Origin: Plotosus lineatus
Lineage: Eukaryota; Chordata; Actinopteri; Siluriformes; Plotosidae
Reading direction: 5' to 3'
DNA: 64,000 bases
NCBI GenBank assembly: GCA_024760905.1
Contig: CM045735.1
Location: 28,697,249 to 28,761,248 of the forward strand
Positions 11,100-22,611 of this stretch are shown here, one piece after another. The first letter of the stretch is position 1. Each line of letters begins with the position of its first letter. The position numbers and the translations under genes were made by a program. A model generated the notes under the pieces. It saw nothing but the letters and a program-made list of their open reading frames with translations. It had not been told where the DNA came from and ran no database searches.

Positions 11100-11657
11100 C
11101 TGCACTTCAACAACTACATTAAAATTTTAATCCAATACATTAACCCCACAGCAAAGTATTATATTACTGTGAATAGTAATTTAGGCGGGATGTTGGAAGA
11201 TAGTCAATGGGAGAGCAACTCATGCATTGTTTGAATTTTTTTTAATTGACCATGTCTTCTTAGCAGAGTTATAATCTTACAAATGTTTATGCAAGGTTAA
11301 AAGCCTGAGCCAAAAAATAAAGTTGCAATGAGCACACTCGAAAAAGTCATGACACAAGCTGCTGCTCAAGGGAGCTGCTTCATCCCTCTTAGCCAATGGG
11401 AGGCCAGCAGGGCGAGATGTTTGGAGATAGCCTATGGGAGGGAGCTGTATTATCCCTCTTAGCCAAATGGGAGGCCAGCATGGCGGGATGTTGGGAGATA
11501 GTCAATGGGAGAGCAACTCGTGCATTGTTTGAATGGTACATTTGGCGCGTTTTGTAAGAACTAGTTTCGTATACAGAGACATAAAATTTTGGAAAATGTT
11601 TTTCATAACCTGGATTTTTCATTTGCTGGGACTATCGTAAGGTGAGGTACCACTGTA
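11100..11657. repeat. Second copy of the GGTACCACTGTA-ended repeat
   Basis: It shares with 5,882-6,146 the units around gaggccagc and atgttgggagatag, the block gcattgtttgaat, the cataacctggatttttc stretch and the end gaggtaccactgta. Units occur at 11,185-11,250, 11,395-11,440 and 11,470-11,520, separated by related sequence. The 5' limit is uncertain. Confidence 0.6.
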
Positions 11658-12244
11658 TATAATTAGATTCACTTAGTATGCTGTATATAGTGTCCGATGG
11701 TATAACTGATCTGTTTTGGGTCTGGAATTTTCCATTAGGGAACCTTCGAGATGGACCTAGTTGTGCATGCGCCCTGTGGCGGGTCAGGTGATTTAGAAAG
11801 TTCTAGAATCGAATTTTCACAAACTTTGGGGAGGTTATATTAGGACTTGTTGCCGACCAGCTGACACAGATCATCTAAGGAAACTCATGTAAGGCAGATC
11901 AGCCAACGCACTTCGTCCAAGTTTCGTCGTTCAAGACTCCATTACCCCAGGTCCATCCTCCGCGCTCATCCACAGCCAACGCGAGGATCTTCATCATTCA
12001 TTTCTTTCGACACGTGGGATTCCAAGCCTTTTACTGCCGGTGCATGCAACCTCTAAATTTGCCTTACTGCCGCTGCTTGGTGACTATCTTTATTGTGGGA
12101 TCCTCGTTCAATTCGTGTGTTGTTCAGCTTTGAACTATACGTTATTATTCTGTCTTATTTTGTTCATATTATTAAATTGTATATATTGTATGTCGTGGTT
12201 TGTTGTGCTTTGCTGGTTTCACGGGGCAATTTCCATCTTCTAAA
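11658..12244. other. Unassigned, possibly part of a long terminal repeat
   Basis: I do not recognise this stretch. It has mixed composition, a pyrimidine-rich part near 11,940-12,010 and a TG/CA-like look at its edges. I found no convincing TSD, primer-binding site or internal retroelement genes next to it. Confidence 0.25.
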
Positions 12245-12500
12245 TTCCATACGTAACAAAATGTCTCCACCAGCTTTGATTCTTAATTATATTTATGTCT
12301 GAACTTTGACTAAGCCATTCTAATACATAAATATGCTTTGATCTAAACCATTCCATTTCAGCTCTAGCTATATGTATAGGGTTGTTGTCCTGCTAGTAGG
12401 TGAACCTCCACCTTTGTCTCAAGTCTTTTGCAGACTCTAACAGGTTTTCTTCCAAGACGGCCCCGTATTTGGCTCCATCCTTCTTCTCATTAACTCTGAC
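12245..12500 (-). pseudogene. Tc1-like transposase C-terminal fragment
   Basis: The minus strand, read across one stop, gives KDLRQRWRFTY, then [16 protein letters not shown], then [16 protein letters not shown]. This matches the Tc1 region holding the second catalytic aspartate (QDNDPKHT-type) and the LEWPSQSPDLNPIE block. The third acidic residue is not recognisable. It is a short dead remnant without terminal inverted repeats. Confidence 0.75.
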
Positions 12501-14042
12501 AAGCTTCCTTGTTCCTAATGAAGAAAAACACCCCCTTTATAACTGTAAAGACGCTTTATTTTAAAGTCATTGTGTTATACATTTGTTTATTTGTGGTCCT
12601 TCTAAGTAATTACGTGCCCTGCCACGGCTGGCTCACATCTTCCATGCTGAAGCTTCCGGATGCTGTGCATTGTCATCATGTTGGCTCTGAGGACCATTTG
12701 GAGAAACTAAGAATGAGTTATAACCTGCTTGTCAGTGAACTCTTGTCCTGTTTGCTTGCTGTGTTAGCCTAAGCAGAGCTCTCATGCCTTTTCAGTTAAC
12801 AGATTATTGTCTGTTAGTTTGTGCCCTCAAATAAATATCTTTACTGCTGCATTTGTCTTACTTAATTGCAGTAACCATAAAAGGAATTATATAAATTATA
12901 TTATTTACTTCATGTAACTGCCACAATACATTAAACATCAGCTAAATGACTATCTTACAAAATGGCAGATCATGGTGTGTTCCTGGTATGCATTAGTGAG
13001 TACCTAAAAGTGGTCCTAGGACGGACAACCAATGAACAGGCAATAGTGCCATGAGTAACCAAGATGCCCTGATGAATAATTCCATTATTATCATTATTCA
13101 CAGAGGGTATTTAACAATTTGGTAAGAGCAGAAAAGTTGGCTACTTCCCAGTATTTGAGTTGCATATATGCTAAATTGGAAACAAAGGTTGTGTTTGCAG
13201 AAAATATTAATAAATAGTTCTGTGACAGGCAATATACTTTGATGTTCATATTTCTAGCCTCCCTGAACTATCCTTTGGGTAATCAGAGCTATTCTTATTA
13301 GCGAGTCCATTAGAATCTACAATAAAACTTAAATGAATGGGGTTCTGTTCTGTTGCTGCTGTTATTCAATTTCCCTTAAAACAGTTCCTATGATCTACGT
13401 AATTAAAACTATAGTATTTGATAAAAAAAAAAAAACAACCCCAAAGATTAATAATATGGCTATTTTTACATAATTAAATACAATGGTGTATATATTTAAA
13501 CTAATGCATTTTAATAAACAAAAGCAGACTGTGGACATTCATGGCCTTATTTTGAGCTCATTCACCACCTTTTGGGATCTGTTATTTGAACGCTGCAATC
13601 TCTAAATCGCAGGCACTGAGAAGATCTCTAGAAAATGTGTAGGTGAGCACTTACTGGATTAAGGTCTTAACTAAAAGTCTGTCTCTATCTGTGTTTCTGT
13701 CTGTCTCTCCCTCACGCTACACTGTTATTACAGTTTATTTTAAAGGGAAACGTGCGGTTGCTTCCTTGTGCAGTGCTTATATATATAAACATAATTGCTG
13801 TATGCTCACCCAGTAAAATATACATCTCCAAACCTGCAATTACCGCCCTGTTTCTCTCCATCTTGCTCCCTCTGTCTATGTCCCTCTCTTCCTGTCTGTG
13901 ACCGCCTTAGCTCACAAGAAGTACTATTTTTAATGGTTAGCTTTGTTAGCTTTTCTAGTTGAGAGTCAACTTTTGTGGATTTTAAAGAATCTGCTAGTCA
14001 AGTTCTTTTCTCAAAACATGTTTATGAGCCTGCATCTGTGTA
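12501..14042. other. Unassigned sequence
   Basis: Nothing is recognisable. It includes a poly-A run near 13,420-13,434 and several AATAAA motifs. A 30-nt exon-like structure near 13,613 is discussed under rejected items. Confidence 0.5.
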
Positions 14043-14312
14043 TTTTTTTTCTCCTTTTCGACTATTTCCCATTCTCGAGAGTCACTTCAGCGAATCATCT
14101 GATTCGCACATTTGATTTGGCATGGGTTTTTACATTGGATGCCCTTCCTGTCACAACCCTTTAGCAAGGGACAGAAACACGCTGACGGCTTTGCAGCCTA
14201 CTCTTTACGAAAGTCAGCAATGGTTCTTTTACATGCCTCTCACCATAGACAGTGAGAGAGATGGCCCACCTTTGATAACCCAGTTAGCTGCACTGGGGGG
14301 ACAGTGACAACA
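14043..14312 (-). repeat. SINE-A, 5'-truncated
   Basis: On the minus strand the copy runs from the spacer (tgtcactgtccccccagtgc) through the core to the RTE-A-like 5'-UTR block and the tail (gaatcagatgattcgctga). The tRNA-like head is missing, as expected for a 5'-truncated retrocopy. Confidence 0.85.
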
Positions 14313-14826
14313 ATGATGCCAAACAATTTAGGAGTTTCTTTATCTGCTTTGTAAAGAACGATTATGTATGGGTGTGTCTGCTAAATTGCAAAGCTATATA
14401 CAGTAATGAACATTATCACCTTGTGAGTCAGAAATTCTACTTTTGTCCAGCAGGGGCAGCAGAGAGCATTTCTTGACTACTTTACACGTCATGGGATGAT
14501 GCTTTTGAATGTGCAAATCAAGAAATTTCTGGCCATTTTCACTAAATGCATGCATTCAACACAGTCATATTACTTCTTCTATTACTATTGTATAATATTA
14601 TGTAACAAAATTTTACTACTACTTTAAAAGGAACACAATGTCCAAGGTTACAGACTCCCTTCTTTTGGGACCCTAGTCTTTTATGCTGAAACAGTGGAAA
14701 AACATTGTTGCAGCCCTTGACATTGAAGCAGGCTTGCTGGCAGAGAGACCACCTCAAGATTGCTGCAATCTGGACAAGCCCCCAATTTATATGACGGACT
14801 GATGTGCATTGTAGAAATATCTCGAA
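14313..14826. other. Unassigned sequence
   Basis: No gene or repeat is recognised. The last eight bases (14,819-14,826) are the left TSD of the next element. Confidence 0.5.
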
Positions 14827-14917
14827 CAGGAGTGGCCAACCAGTCAGAGCCACATTTTAGTGTTACCACAAAGAGCCACATCATACACATGGGCACATAT
14901 GAACATTGCCTATCCCT

Positions 14918-14920
<3 letters not shown>

Positions 14921-14973
<53 letters not shown>
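14921..14973. repeat. (CA)n microsatellite
   Basis: About 26 perfect CA units inside the hAT-type element. Confidence 0.95.
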
Positions 14974-14975
<2 letters not shown>

Positions 14976-15162
14976 CTGCTCAGCCAGATTTATTTTAAAT
15001 TCACACACCAGCATTCTCATAAAATTCTCACATCTTTGAAGGTAAGAGTGTTACTGTGATCCAATAGCCGTGATAATGTCCGATTATCTGTGTTCAACAG
15101 TGTGACGGGACAGTCAGACGGCCGAGGCATTTTTAACGAATTCTTCTTCATTGTATGACTTT

Positions 15163-15420
15163 TTAGCCTGTGCAATGTTCCAAGCCAGTTGATACGATGC
15201 AAGCATTACGGTCTCTGAGCACTTTGTAAATGTTTGGAAAAAACTGGATCTGCTTTTCTGCCTGACATTTCAAAGTGAACAACTTGTGCTTGTGAAGTTC
15301 AGTCCCTTTGGGAAATTCCTGGTCAAAGTTGGCATGAAGTGAGCTGAGGTGGCGCTGATTATTTGAAGCTTTGAAATGCGCCAATGACGGCTGACATATA
15401 ACGCAGAATGGCTTTCCATT
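15163..15420 (-). pseudogene. hAT transposase N-terminal fragment (BED-like finger region)
   Basis: The minus-strand frame reads NGKPFCVICQPSLAHFKASN, then NQRHLSSLHANFDQEFPKG, then HKHKLFTLKCQAEKQ. CxxC followed by a spaced histidine pattern and the FP-KGTE-RKHKL block resembles the BED zinc finger and following segment of hAT transposases, which bind the element ends. About 85 residues survive. The catalytic and dimerisation domains are gone. It lies inside the inverted-repeat element 14,827-15,746. Confidence 0.65.
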
Positions 15421-15969
15421 ACGTTAAACAAAAAATGTAAACTCTCCCACTCTATTCAAAATGTCCCATGTTCATCTTCATATTTTCGTTTTTACTGTGC
15501 ATTTTTTTCCCCCTGCAATTAAGAGCTAACAACACAAATTGTTTACTTAAATGATTTCGCCCATATTGGGAAGCTTTGTATTTTTTTCATCTCCCGCTCA
15601 AGCGCATTTAATGAAAATACCATATTAAACTCAAGCGAAGCAAACATGTACATTAAAAAAACACAAACTTTGATATGAACGTAAGAGCCGCATGAAATCA
15701 GGCAAAGAGCTACATGTGACCGGGAGCCGCGCGTTGGCTACCCTTGATCTAGAATAATCCAAGTCTGGCAGAGTTGGTCCATGTAACAATTTATTGAAAC
15801 AGATAGAGAGAGTCAGAGGGAGTGGACAAAGGTTAGCAGTGGTTTGGAGTTTGTGGAGTTTCAGTAGTGTTTACAGTTGTCTGAGGTTTGGAACAGTCCA
15901 TCTCATGAAGGCTGATGAAGCACAGCGCACTCTTCTCTTTTATAACTTTAAATAAATCTTCCCCCAGTG

Positions 15970-16222
15970 CAGCTAACTGGGTTATCAAAGGCCGGCCATG
16001 TTTCTTACTGACTATGGTACGAGGCATGTAAAAGAACCATTGCTGACTTTTGACAAGAGTAGGCTGCATAGCCAAAGGGCGAGTTTTCGCCCTGTGATGG
16101 CTGGCAAGCTGTCCAAGGTGTACTCTGGCCTCGCATGGAGTCGGCTGGGATGGGCACCACTCTCCCGCGCCCCTAATTAGGATTAAGCAGTTACAGAAAA
16201 TGAAATGAATGAATGAATAAAT
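15970..16222 (+). repeat. SINE-B, 5'-truncated
   Basis: It begins in the shared spacer (cagctaactgggttatcaa), passes through the SINE-A/B core and then switches to the SINE-C-type tail (gatggctggcaagctgtcc, then cctaattaggattaagcag). It ends in aatgaatgaatga. The tRNA head is lost. Confidence 0.85.
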
Positions 16223-16535
16223 CTTCAGGAGCTGTTCAGAATTTTAGAGCAATCCATTCAGAGTCCAGATGTAAACACTGTTAAAAAATCTCTGAAAGAT
16301 AGCTGTACACATGAGATCCTTTTGCAGTTCGCTCTACATAGACAGATATAGAACTTAAAGAGAAGAAAATCATTATTTAAATTGTCAAATCAAGATGTGA
16401 CTGTTGGAGAATTTTACCCAGGATTCCCTTTGTTGTTTTAGAAGGGGAAGGTGTTTTATGAAATTAATAGCTATACGGCTTGTACACTTATACAATCAGA
16501 TCATTTTAATTTCTATTGTTTAATTTTTTTTCTGT
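16223..16535. other. Unassigned sequence
   Basis: No feature is recognised in these ~310 bases. Confidence 0.5.
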
Positions 16536-16760
16536 GGCCCGGTGGAGTAATGGCTAGGTGCCAGGCTCATGGTGGAGACATTGTGAGTTCAAATCTCATC
16601 AGACCTCCACCGAGCTAAGATCCCATGGGAGGGTCTCAACCACAGGCATGCCTCTGCTCACTCAGCAGTATAAATGGGAATCAGTAAATACTGGGAAGGT
16701 AACCTGCAATAGACTAGGGTCAAATCCAGGAGCAGTTGAATTCTCAGTCTCTTCATGCTA
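16536..16760 (+). repeat. tRNA-derived SINE of another family
   Basis: The head has an A-box-like tggagtaatgg and a B-box-like gagttcaaatctc. The body contains gggaaggtaacctgcaatag and catgctagagaaactgggaa. I recall this layout from a widespread fish SINE, but I cannot name it securely. It shares no core with SINE-A. Confidence 0.65.
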
Positions 16761-17257
16761 GAGAAACTGGGAAAAGCTCTGGCCTGATGGGTCAATATAC
16801 TTGTGTGTAAAGGTCCAACAGACTTTACTATATTTTTCTCAGGCATTTGTGTGTTAAAGGAAGAATGTGGAAAAATAATGTCTCTGTACAAAATCAAAAC
16901 GTTATACTTTATAATTCTCTAGACAGCAAAGTCTCCCTCTCGCTCTCTCTCTCTTCTCAGTCACAACTTGCTGCTGCCATTTCCAGACTACAAACCCACA
17001 ATCACACCATGCACATGACCAACTTATAACCACAAGATTGAGAAATAGAAAAGAAAGGAAAGATGTGAGGTAGTTATGATCAAAAGCAGTCAAACCTTAA
17101 AATAAACAAGAGCGAAAAGAGTAAAAATTGTTTTGACAATTCTAGGCCAGATTGTGAAAAAAAACAATATCAGAAGAGCAAACTAAAAGAGAAAAGAAAG
17201 TTCTTACTTCCAAGCATACATTTTCAACTGGAAAGCTGGAATATCTAAAGCTGATAT
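16761..17257. other. Unassigned sequence
   Basis: Nothing recognised. There is a CT-rich patch near 16,933-16,958. Confidence 0.5.
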
Positions 17258-17607
17258 TTATTCATTCATTCATTGATTTTCTAAACTGCTTAATCCTAAT
17301 TAGGGTCGCAGAGAGGCGGGCGCCTATTCCAGCCGCCTCTGGGCGAGGGCAGAGTACATCCTGGACAGCTCGCCAGGCCATCACAGGGCAGAAACACACT
17401 GACGACTATGCAGCCTACTCTTGTTGAAAGTCAGCAGTAGTTCTTTTACAGCCTCACACCATAGACAGTGAGAGACATGGCTGGCCTTTGATAACCCAGT
17501 TAGCTGCGCTGTGACACCGGGACAGTGACGATCTGTTGAGAGTGGGGCTTGAACCCCCAACCTTTGGATAAGTGATCCAGCACCTTATCACCAGGCCACC
17601 ACTGCCC
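17258..17607 (-). repeat. SINE-B, near full length
   Basis: The minus strand has the tRNA-like head (gggcagtggtggcctggtga, B box ggttcaagcccc), spacer, core and SINE-C-type tail (attaggattaagcagtt). It ends in a run of (TGAA) units (attcattcattcatt on the plus strand). Confidence 0.9.
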
Positions 17608-17992
17608 TTCAATTAATACAGTATTTTAAAAATGTGGTAAATAAAATAATCTGGTAGAAATTGTATGATGAATGGCTAATGATGTCCCCATGACTCCGGA
17701 CAATCAGGAAAATCTATCAAAAATCAGTTTTAACATTTTTGGCGCACTTAACCTTTTTGTCAACACCCTACCTGTGACCTGGGTGTATTTTCACAAGAAT
17801 AATAGTGCTCCACTGTGCTCCTTATGTAAGAAGAAATGAAACAGCTCCTCTCTGTTTGACCCATATAATCACCTAATCTCTAACTAACTCCACCTTCCAC
17901 ACCCGTTCTCTTTCTCTGTCTTTAATATCATATAAGCCAGTCTGAATGCTAGCCAGAGGAAATGAAATGTTTGTTTCTTCTCTCTGGGGTGT

Positions 17993-18031
<39 letters not shown>

Positions 18032-18417
18032 TGGGTGTGTGGGGAGGGGCTGTGAGTGTAATGGTGGTCATAGTAGTTGTATTGGTAACACATACACCTT
18101 TTAAACTTTTGTCAGTCATTAGTTAATAAATGAAGGTGAAAGCTTATGTGTTCTTGCGGGCATTTTGTATGGGTTAGTGCATGTACATGTCCAGGTGAAG
18201 GCTGAAGAGAAAACTGTGAGTGTGAAAAGCAAACATCTATCCAGTTGAGGACATTTGGACTGGTCCTCAATTCTTCAAAGCACTGTTTGAGGGTTAAAAC
18301 TTGTTTAAGTGTTCAGGTTAGAATTAGGTTTAGGTTACAGTAAAGGTTGGGGTTAGGCATGCTGCTGTGATGGTTAATGTTTAGGGTAGAGGACTAAGTG
18401 ATGCATTATGTCAATGT
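17608..18417. other. Unassigned, with a (GT)n tract
   Basis: A (GT)n microsatellite occupies about 17,985-18,029. Degenerate ggttag-type repeats occur near 18,310-18,360 but are too irregular to call telomeric. No gene is recognised. Confidence 0.6.
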
Positions 18418-18520
18418 ATGTCCCCACATCAACTCCGCTGTCGCTGGTCCCAAGCCCGGGTATGAACGGAGGAGGGTTGGCCGTGGGGTGCAGATACCGC
18501 GGCCGTAAAAATTTACACGA

Positions 18521-20209
18521 ATGAAATCGATGGCTGTTAACCCTCAAATTATTCCATGCCGGCTCGGACGTCATCCGGTCAAAGAAGGTCCGCGTACCCA
18601 ACTGGGAAACCAGGGTTGGATTGAGAACTATGTTTCTGGAATAAACCAGAACCAAAACCATCAACTCCGACACACCAAAATTGGTACTTGGAATGTATGC
18701 TCACTGGTCGAAGACCAGCAAAATTGACCTCCTGAAGCATGAAATGAAATCTTATGAGCATGACATACTAGGACTTGCTGAAACGCACTGGATTGGCAAA
18801 GGTGACCTCGAAAGTGGTGCCATCATTTGGTCTGGCGAGAAAATGCTCATCGCAACTGAGTCGGTTTCCTTCTTAGTAAACGTGCCAAAGATGCTCTTAT
18901 TGGTTATAACCCCATCAGCGCTCGCATTATCACCAGCAGAATCAAGGGCCAGCCAGCCAATATCTTGATCATTCAGGCTTATGCCCCAACATCTGAGAGC
19001 ACGGAGGAGGCAATTCAACAATTCTATGACCAAATTGAAGAAGTCTTGGACAGTATGCCACGCAAAAATACCCATGTTCTCATGGGTGACTGGAACGCCA
19101 AGGTAGGCAATGACAACACTGGATACGCAGAGATAATGGGTCGCTATGGGTATGGAGCCCGTAACGATCGAGGTACTAGAATACTTGCATTTGCCACTAA
19201 ATACAACATGTACATTACAAACACTTGTTTTGAACAGAAAAGCTGCAGAAAATGGACATGGCAATCTCCTGGTGGCCAATACAAAAACATGATCGATCTT
19301 ATCTTTATTGATAAACAATGGAAAATAGCAATCTGTAATTGTCGGTCCTACCAAGGTGCTGACATCATGTCAGATCATAGTCTAGTGATGAGTAAACTCA
19401 AAACCCACCTCAAGAGAAACTCACACCACAAAGTTAAAGTCAAACACGACATTGACCGACTCCAGGAGAACAGCATCCTCAATTCCTTCCAAACCGAGCT
19501 TAGGAAAAACATTGAGCAGATGAATCACGCAAATGACATCAATGAGCGCACAAACAACTTATACCAAGTCATAAATGATGCCACTGAAAAATCCATCCCA
19601 CTAAAGAGATGCGCACGAAAACCCTGGATATCAGATAACACCTTGAGACTGGTGGACTGCAAAAGAGAACTTAAAAGCAACATGAACCAATCCCAAGAGA
19701 AACATGCTGAATACAGAAGACAATGCAACAAGGTTCGGACAGCTGCTAGAAAGGACAAAGAGGAGTGGTTAAAATTCAAATGCCAAAGTATCGAGAACAT
19801 TGCTCAAGAGAATCGTTGCCGCGAAACCTATAAGCTGATCAAAGATCTTAATTGTAAGTTTCAACCTTGCCAATTGACAATCAAAGATGAATCGGGCAAC
19901 ATACTTCAATCAAAAAAGGAAGTCCTTAACCGTTGGACAAATTACTGCAAATCTCTCTACAAAGCTCAAAACACAAACTACAATTCTATTGTTGATATGC
20001 TGGATAAAATTGCACCGGTAGTTGAAGATCACTCTGACGACATAATGCTTGATGAGGTAAGACTAGCAATGAAACCGCTCAAACCCCATAAAAGTCCTGG
20101 TACTGATAACATCACTGGAGAAATTCTCCAGGCCGGTGGTGATGCCGTTGTCAAAGAAATCCACAAACTTTTGCAGAGAAATTTGGTCTGCAGAGTACAT
20201 CCCCGATGA
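18521..20209 (+). pseudogene. RTE-B endonuclease and linker, frameshifted
   Basis: The N-terminus reads KIGTWNVCSL in one frame and continues as DLLKHEMKSYEHDILGLAET and HWIGKGDLESGAIIWSGE in the next. The frame from 18,965 then carries IIQAYAPTSESTEEAIQQFY, LMGDWNAKVGNDN, KWTWQSPGGQYKNMIDLIFI and DIMSDHSLVMSKL. These are the catalytic landmarks of the AP-endonuclease fold (QAYAP, GDWN, DH). The long linker follows, and the frame ends just inside the RT after PHKSPGTDNITGEIL. At least two frameshifts separate the parts. Confidence 0.85.
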
Positions 20210-21440
20210 ATGGACAAAAGCAATTATTGTCGCTATTCCAAAGAAAGGAGATCGCACAATGTGTAATAACTACCAGACTCTTTCCCTGATAAATCACATG
20301 ACGAAGATCCTTCTCAGTATTATTTTTAAACGCTTGAAAAGCAGAACAGAGCCCTTTCTAGCTGAAAAACAAGTTGGATTCCGGCATGATAGAAGTACGG
20401 TGCAGCAGATACTCATCCTCAGACTACTGGCAGAGAGAGTCATTGAGAAAGGCAGAACAGCAGCTAACTGTTTCATCGACCTTCAGAAGGCGTTCAACCA
20501 ATTATTCATGGAATTATTTGGGCAGTACTTAAATCTTACGGCATTGATCCCAAACTGATTAGAATGCTCAAAGCTATCTATGAAAGCTCTAAAGCAGCAG
20601 TACGCCTTAATAACGAAATCGGCGAATGGTTCAATCAAGAGCTTGGGTCCACACAAGGTGACCCGCTGTCGCCAACCATATTTATTATCTACTTAGAAAG
20701 AATAATGCAGGAGATCCAAGAAAATGGGAGTGGCATCTCAATCCATGGTTGTAAAATCAACAACCTGAGCTTTGCTGAAGACATCAATCTTATTGAGGCT
20801 GACATGGATTCCTTCCAGGAAGATGTTAACACCATCCACGAGAAAGGCAGCAAAATGGGTTTGAAAATCAACATCAAAAAGACCAAGATGATGGTTTTTG
20901 GGAATTAAGATGCCCTCAATAGAAATATCACTGTCAATGGAGAACAAATCGAAAATGTCACTGAGTTCGAATATCTTTGCAGCCTTTTCACTTGTGACAA
21001 TAACTGCAACCGAGAGATAGCGAGGAGGATTGGTAAAGCTTATGGAGCACTTGGGGGTTTTAAAGTGTGGAACAGTTCAATGATAAGCATCAAGACAACT
21101 CCAAATACTGCACACATGTGTTTTTAGTGTCCTTCTTTATACAGCAGAAACCTGGGTGATGACCAAAACCACAATGAAGAAGTTGCAAGCCTTTGAAATG
21201 GAATGCTACCGCAGAATACTCAACATCAGGTGGTTCCACAGAGTCAGAAACAGAGATATCATCGACCGATTAGACATCAAGACCAACATCACCCAAACCA
21301 TCATCAAACGTAAACTCTGTTTTTTGGCCACATCTGCAGGATGCACGACGCACGACTTGTCAAACAGGTTATTTTTGTGATCATTGAAGGGACAAACAGA
21401 AGGGGCAGACCTAGAACAAGATGGACTGATAACATCAGAG
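20136..21440 (+). pseudogene. RTE-B reverse transcriptase with decayed active site
   Basis: Blocks in order are EYIPDEWTKAIIVAIPKKGD, VGFRHDRSTVQQILILRLLA, motif A NCFIDLQKAFNQ, motif B STQGDPLSPTIFIIYLE and motif C LSFAEDINLIEAD, then MGLKINIKKTKMMVF. Motif A ends in FNQ where RTE elements have FD. Motif C reads FAED where (Y/F)ADD is expected. Both changes hit metal-binding residues. Reading continues in other frames through ETWVMTKTTMKKLQAFEMEC to about 21,440. Confidence 0.85.
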
Positions 21441-21591
21441 ACTGATGCAATAACAGCATCAAGTGCTTTACAACAGAGCGCAAGACCGACCCTGCTGGCA
21501 TAGTATTGTGAAGACAGCCTCCGACACCAACGGGCTCTGGACCCATGGAGATTAATGATGATGATGATGATGATTAATGATGTCCTCACAT

Positions 21592-21689
21592 AGAACAACT
21601 TGTGTGTCTGTGAAAGAGAGAGAGAGAGAGAGAGAGAGATTACAGTAAAGAATGAGATATGGATATGTGTGTCCCATTCATAGACACAG

Positions 21690-21723
<34 letters not shown>

Positions 21724-22075
21724 ATAACACAAAATCTTACTCTCTGTCACTTCTTATTTTTGAAATGTGGATTTAAATTAGTCTATTTAATTTCCTACTT
21801 AAACTAGTTTGTTTTGCTTCACTAATGTGAACATTGCATGCGTTGTTTGAGCTGGCATGCTTGGAATGGGTCGGTTCAGGCATAGAGAGTCGACTCTCTA
21901 AAAATCAAAAATGTTTCTGTTTAGGGTCTATGTCATCCCAAAATGTATTTGCATTGCATTGTTTTATGGATTTCTTTCATACGTGAGCATTCGTAACCTC
22001 TGAATTTTTGGAAAAACTAGTCCTAAAAGCCATTTTTAGAAAACCACCCTTTATCAGGATCCACGCGGACCATGA
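21592..22075. other. Microsatellites and unassigned sequence
   Basis: A (GA)n tract lies at 21,613-21,640 and a (CA)n tract at 21,691-21,721. The rest is not recognised. Confidence 0.7.
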
Positions 22076-22240
22076 GTGGTGGTGGCGGATTAGTGGATAA
22101 GGTAAGGGGGTTACTGATTCAGTGGTTCTATCACCACTGTTGGGTCCTTGAGCAAGGCCCTTAACTCTCAATTGCTCAGTTGTATTTTAAAAAATGACAA
22201 TTGTAAGTCACCCTGGATAAGAGAGTCAGCCAAATGTTGT
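22076..22240 (+). repeat. V-SINE-like element with L2-type tail
   Basis: A diverged tRNA-like head is followed by ccttgagcaaggcccttaac, caattgctcag, and then the tail gtaagtcaccctggataag with gtcagccaaatg. That tail is the conserved L2-type end found in fish V-SINEs. Confidence 0.8.
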
Positions 22241-22289
22241 GAAGTTTTTTTTTACTATGATTTTTGCCTGCTGTTTAGGAGTGTTTGCT

Positions 22290-22382
22290 GCAGAGGATAG
22301 GAAAAAGATGCCGAGGATAGGGTGAGATGGCGGCAGATGATTCACTGTGGCAACCCCTGATACGAACAGCCAAAAGAAAAAG
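22290..22382 (+). repeat. RTE-A 3' end fragment
   Basis: It matches the last ~90 bases of RTE-A: ccgaggatagggtgagatgg, then gatgattcactgtggcaacc, then an A/G-rich end. Confidence 0.75.
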
Positions 22383-22611
22383 AAGTTTAGGAGTGTTTGC
22401 CAGTATAATTACTTTTGTGCTCACCCTCATTTTGGTCTGCGAGTGGATCCTCCTTTCCTCTTGTACAGTATAAGAAAAACCCTAACAGTATGATCTGGCC
22501 ACTGTAGAACCAGTAGACCCAAACTGTTGGATGGACCCTTTGGTACACCAGGCAGTCAGAGGAGGTGATTAATAGGTCCAAGGTAGTCATAGCCACAGAC
22601 AGGTTTGTTTG

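Larger units (their letters stand above)
14827..15746 (-). mobile_element. hAT-type element with inverted ends and 8-bp TSD
   Basis: The left end reads caggagtggccaac and the right end, read backwards, caagggtagccaac, which are hAT-like termini. The flanks atctcgaa (14,819-14,826) and atctagaa (15,747-15,754) form an 8-bp TSD with one change, as hAT elements make. A (CA)n tract sits at 14,921-14,973. Only a transposase N-terminal fragment remains. Confidence 0.85.
18430..21579 (+). mobile_element. RTE-B: full-length BovB-like RTE retrotransposon
   Basis: The element is bounded by a 12-base TSD, atgtccccacat at 18,418-18,429 and atgtcctcacat at 21,580-21,591 (one difference). The 5' UTR contains ggtcccaagcccgg, shared with RTE-A. 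Coding remnants give EN and then RT. The 3' end is a short (ATG)n run, typical of RTE elements. At ~3.15 kb it is full length for the clade. Several frameshifts and altered catalytic residues make it inactive. Confidence 0.9.

Noticed and set aside
11658..12244. Possible solo LTR
   Set aside because: I could not find a matching TG...CA pair with a TSD or any adjoining retroelement gene, so I kept it as unassigned.
13613..13642. 30-nt exon-like segment between cgcag and gtgagc
   Set aside because: The pyrimidine tract is poor and one frame carries a stop. The evidence is no better than chance.
18300..18360. ggttag-type repeats that look telomere-like
   Set aside because: They are irregular and short, without consecutive TTAGGG units.
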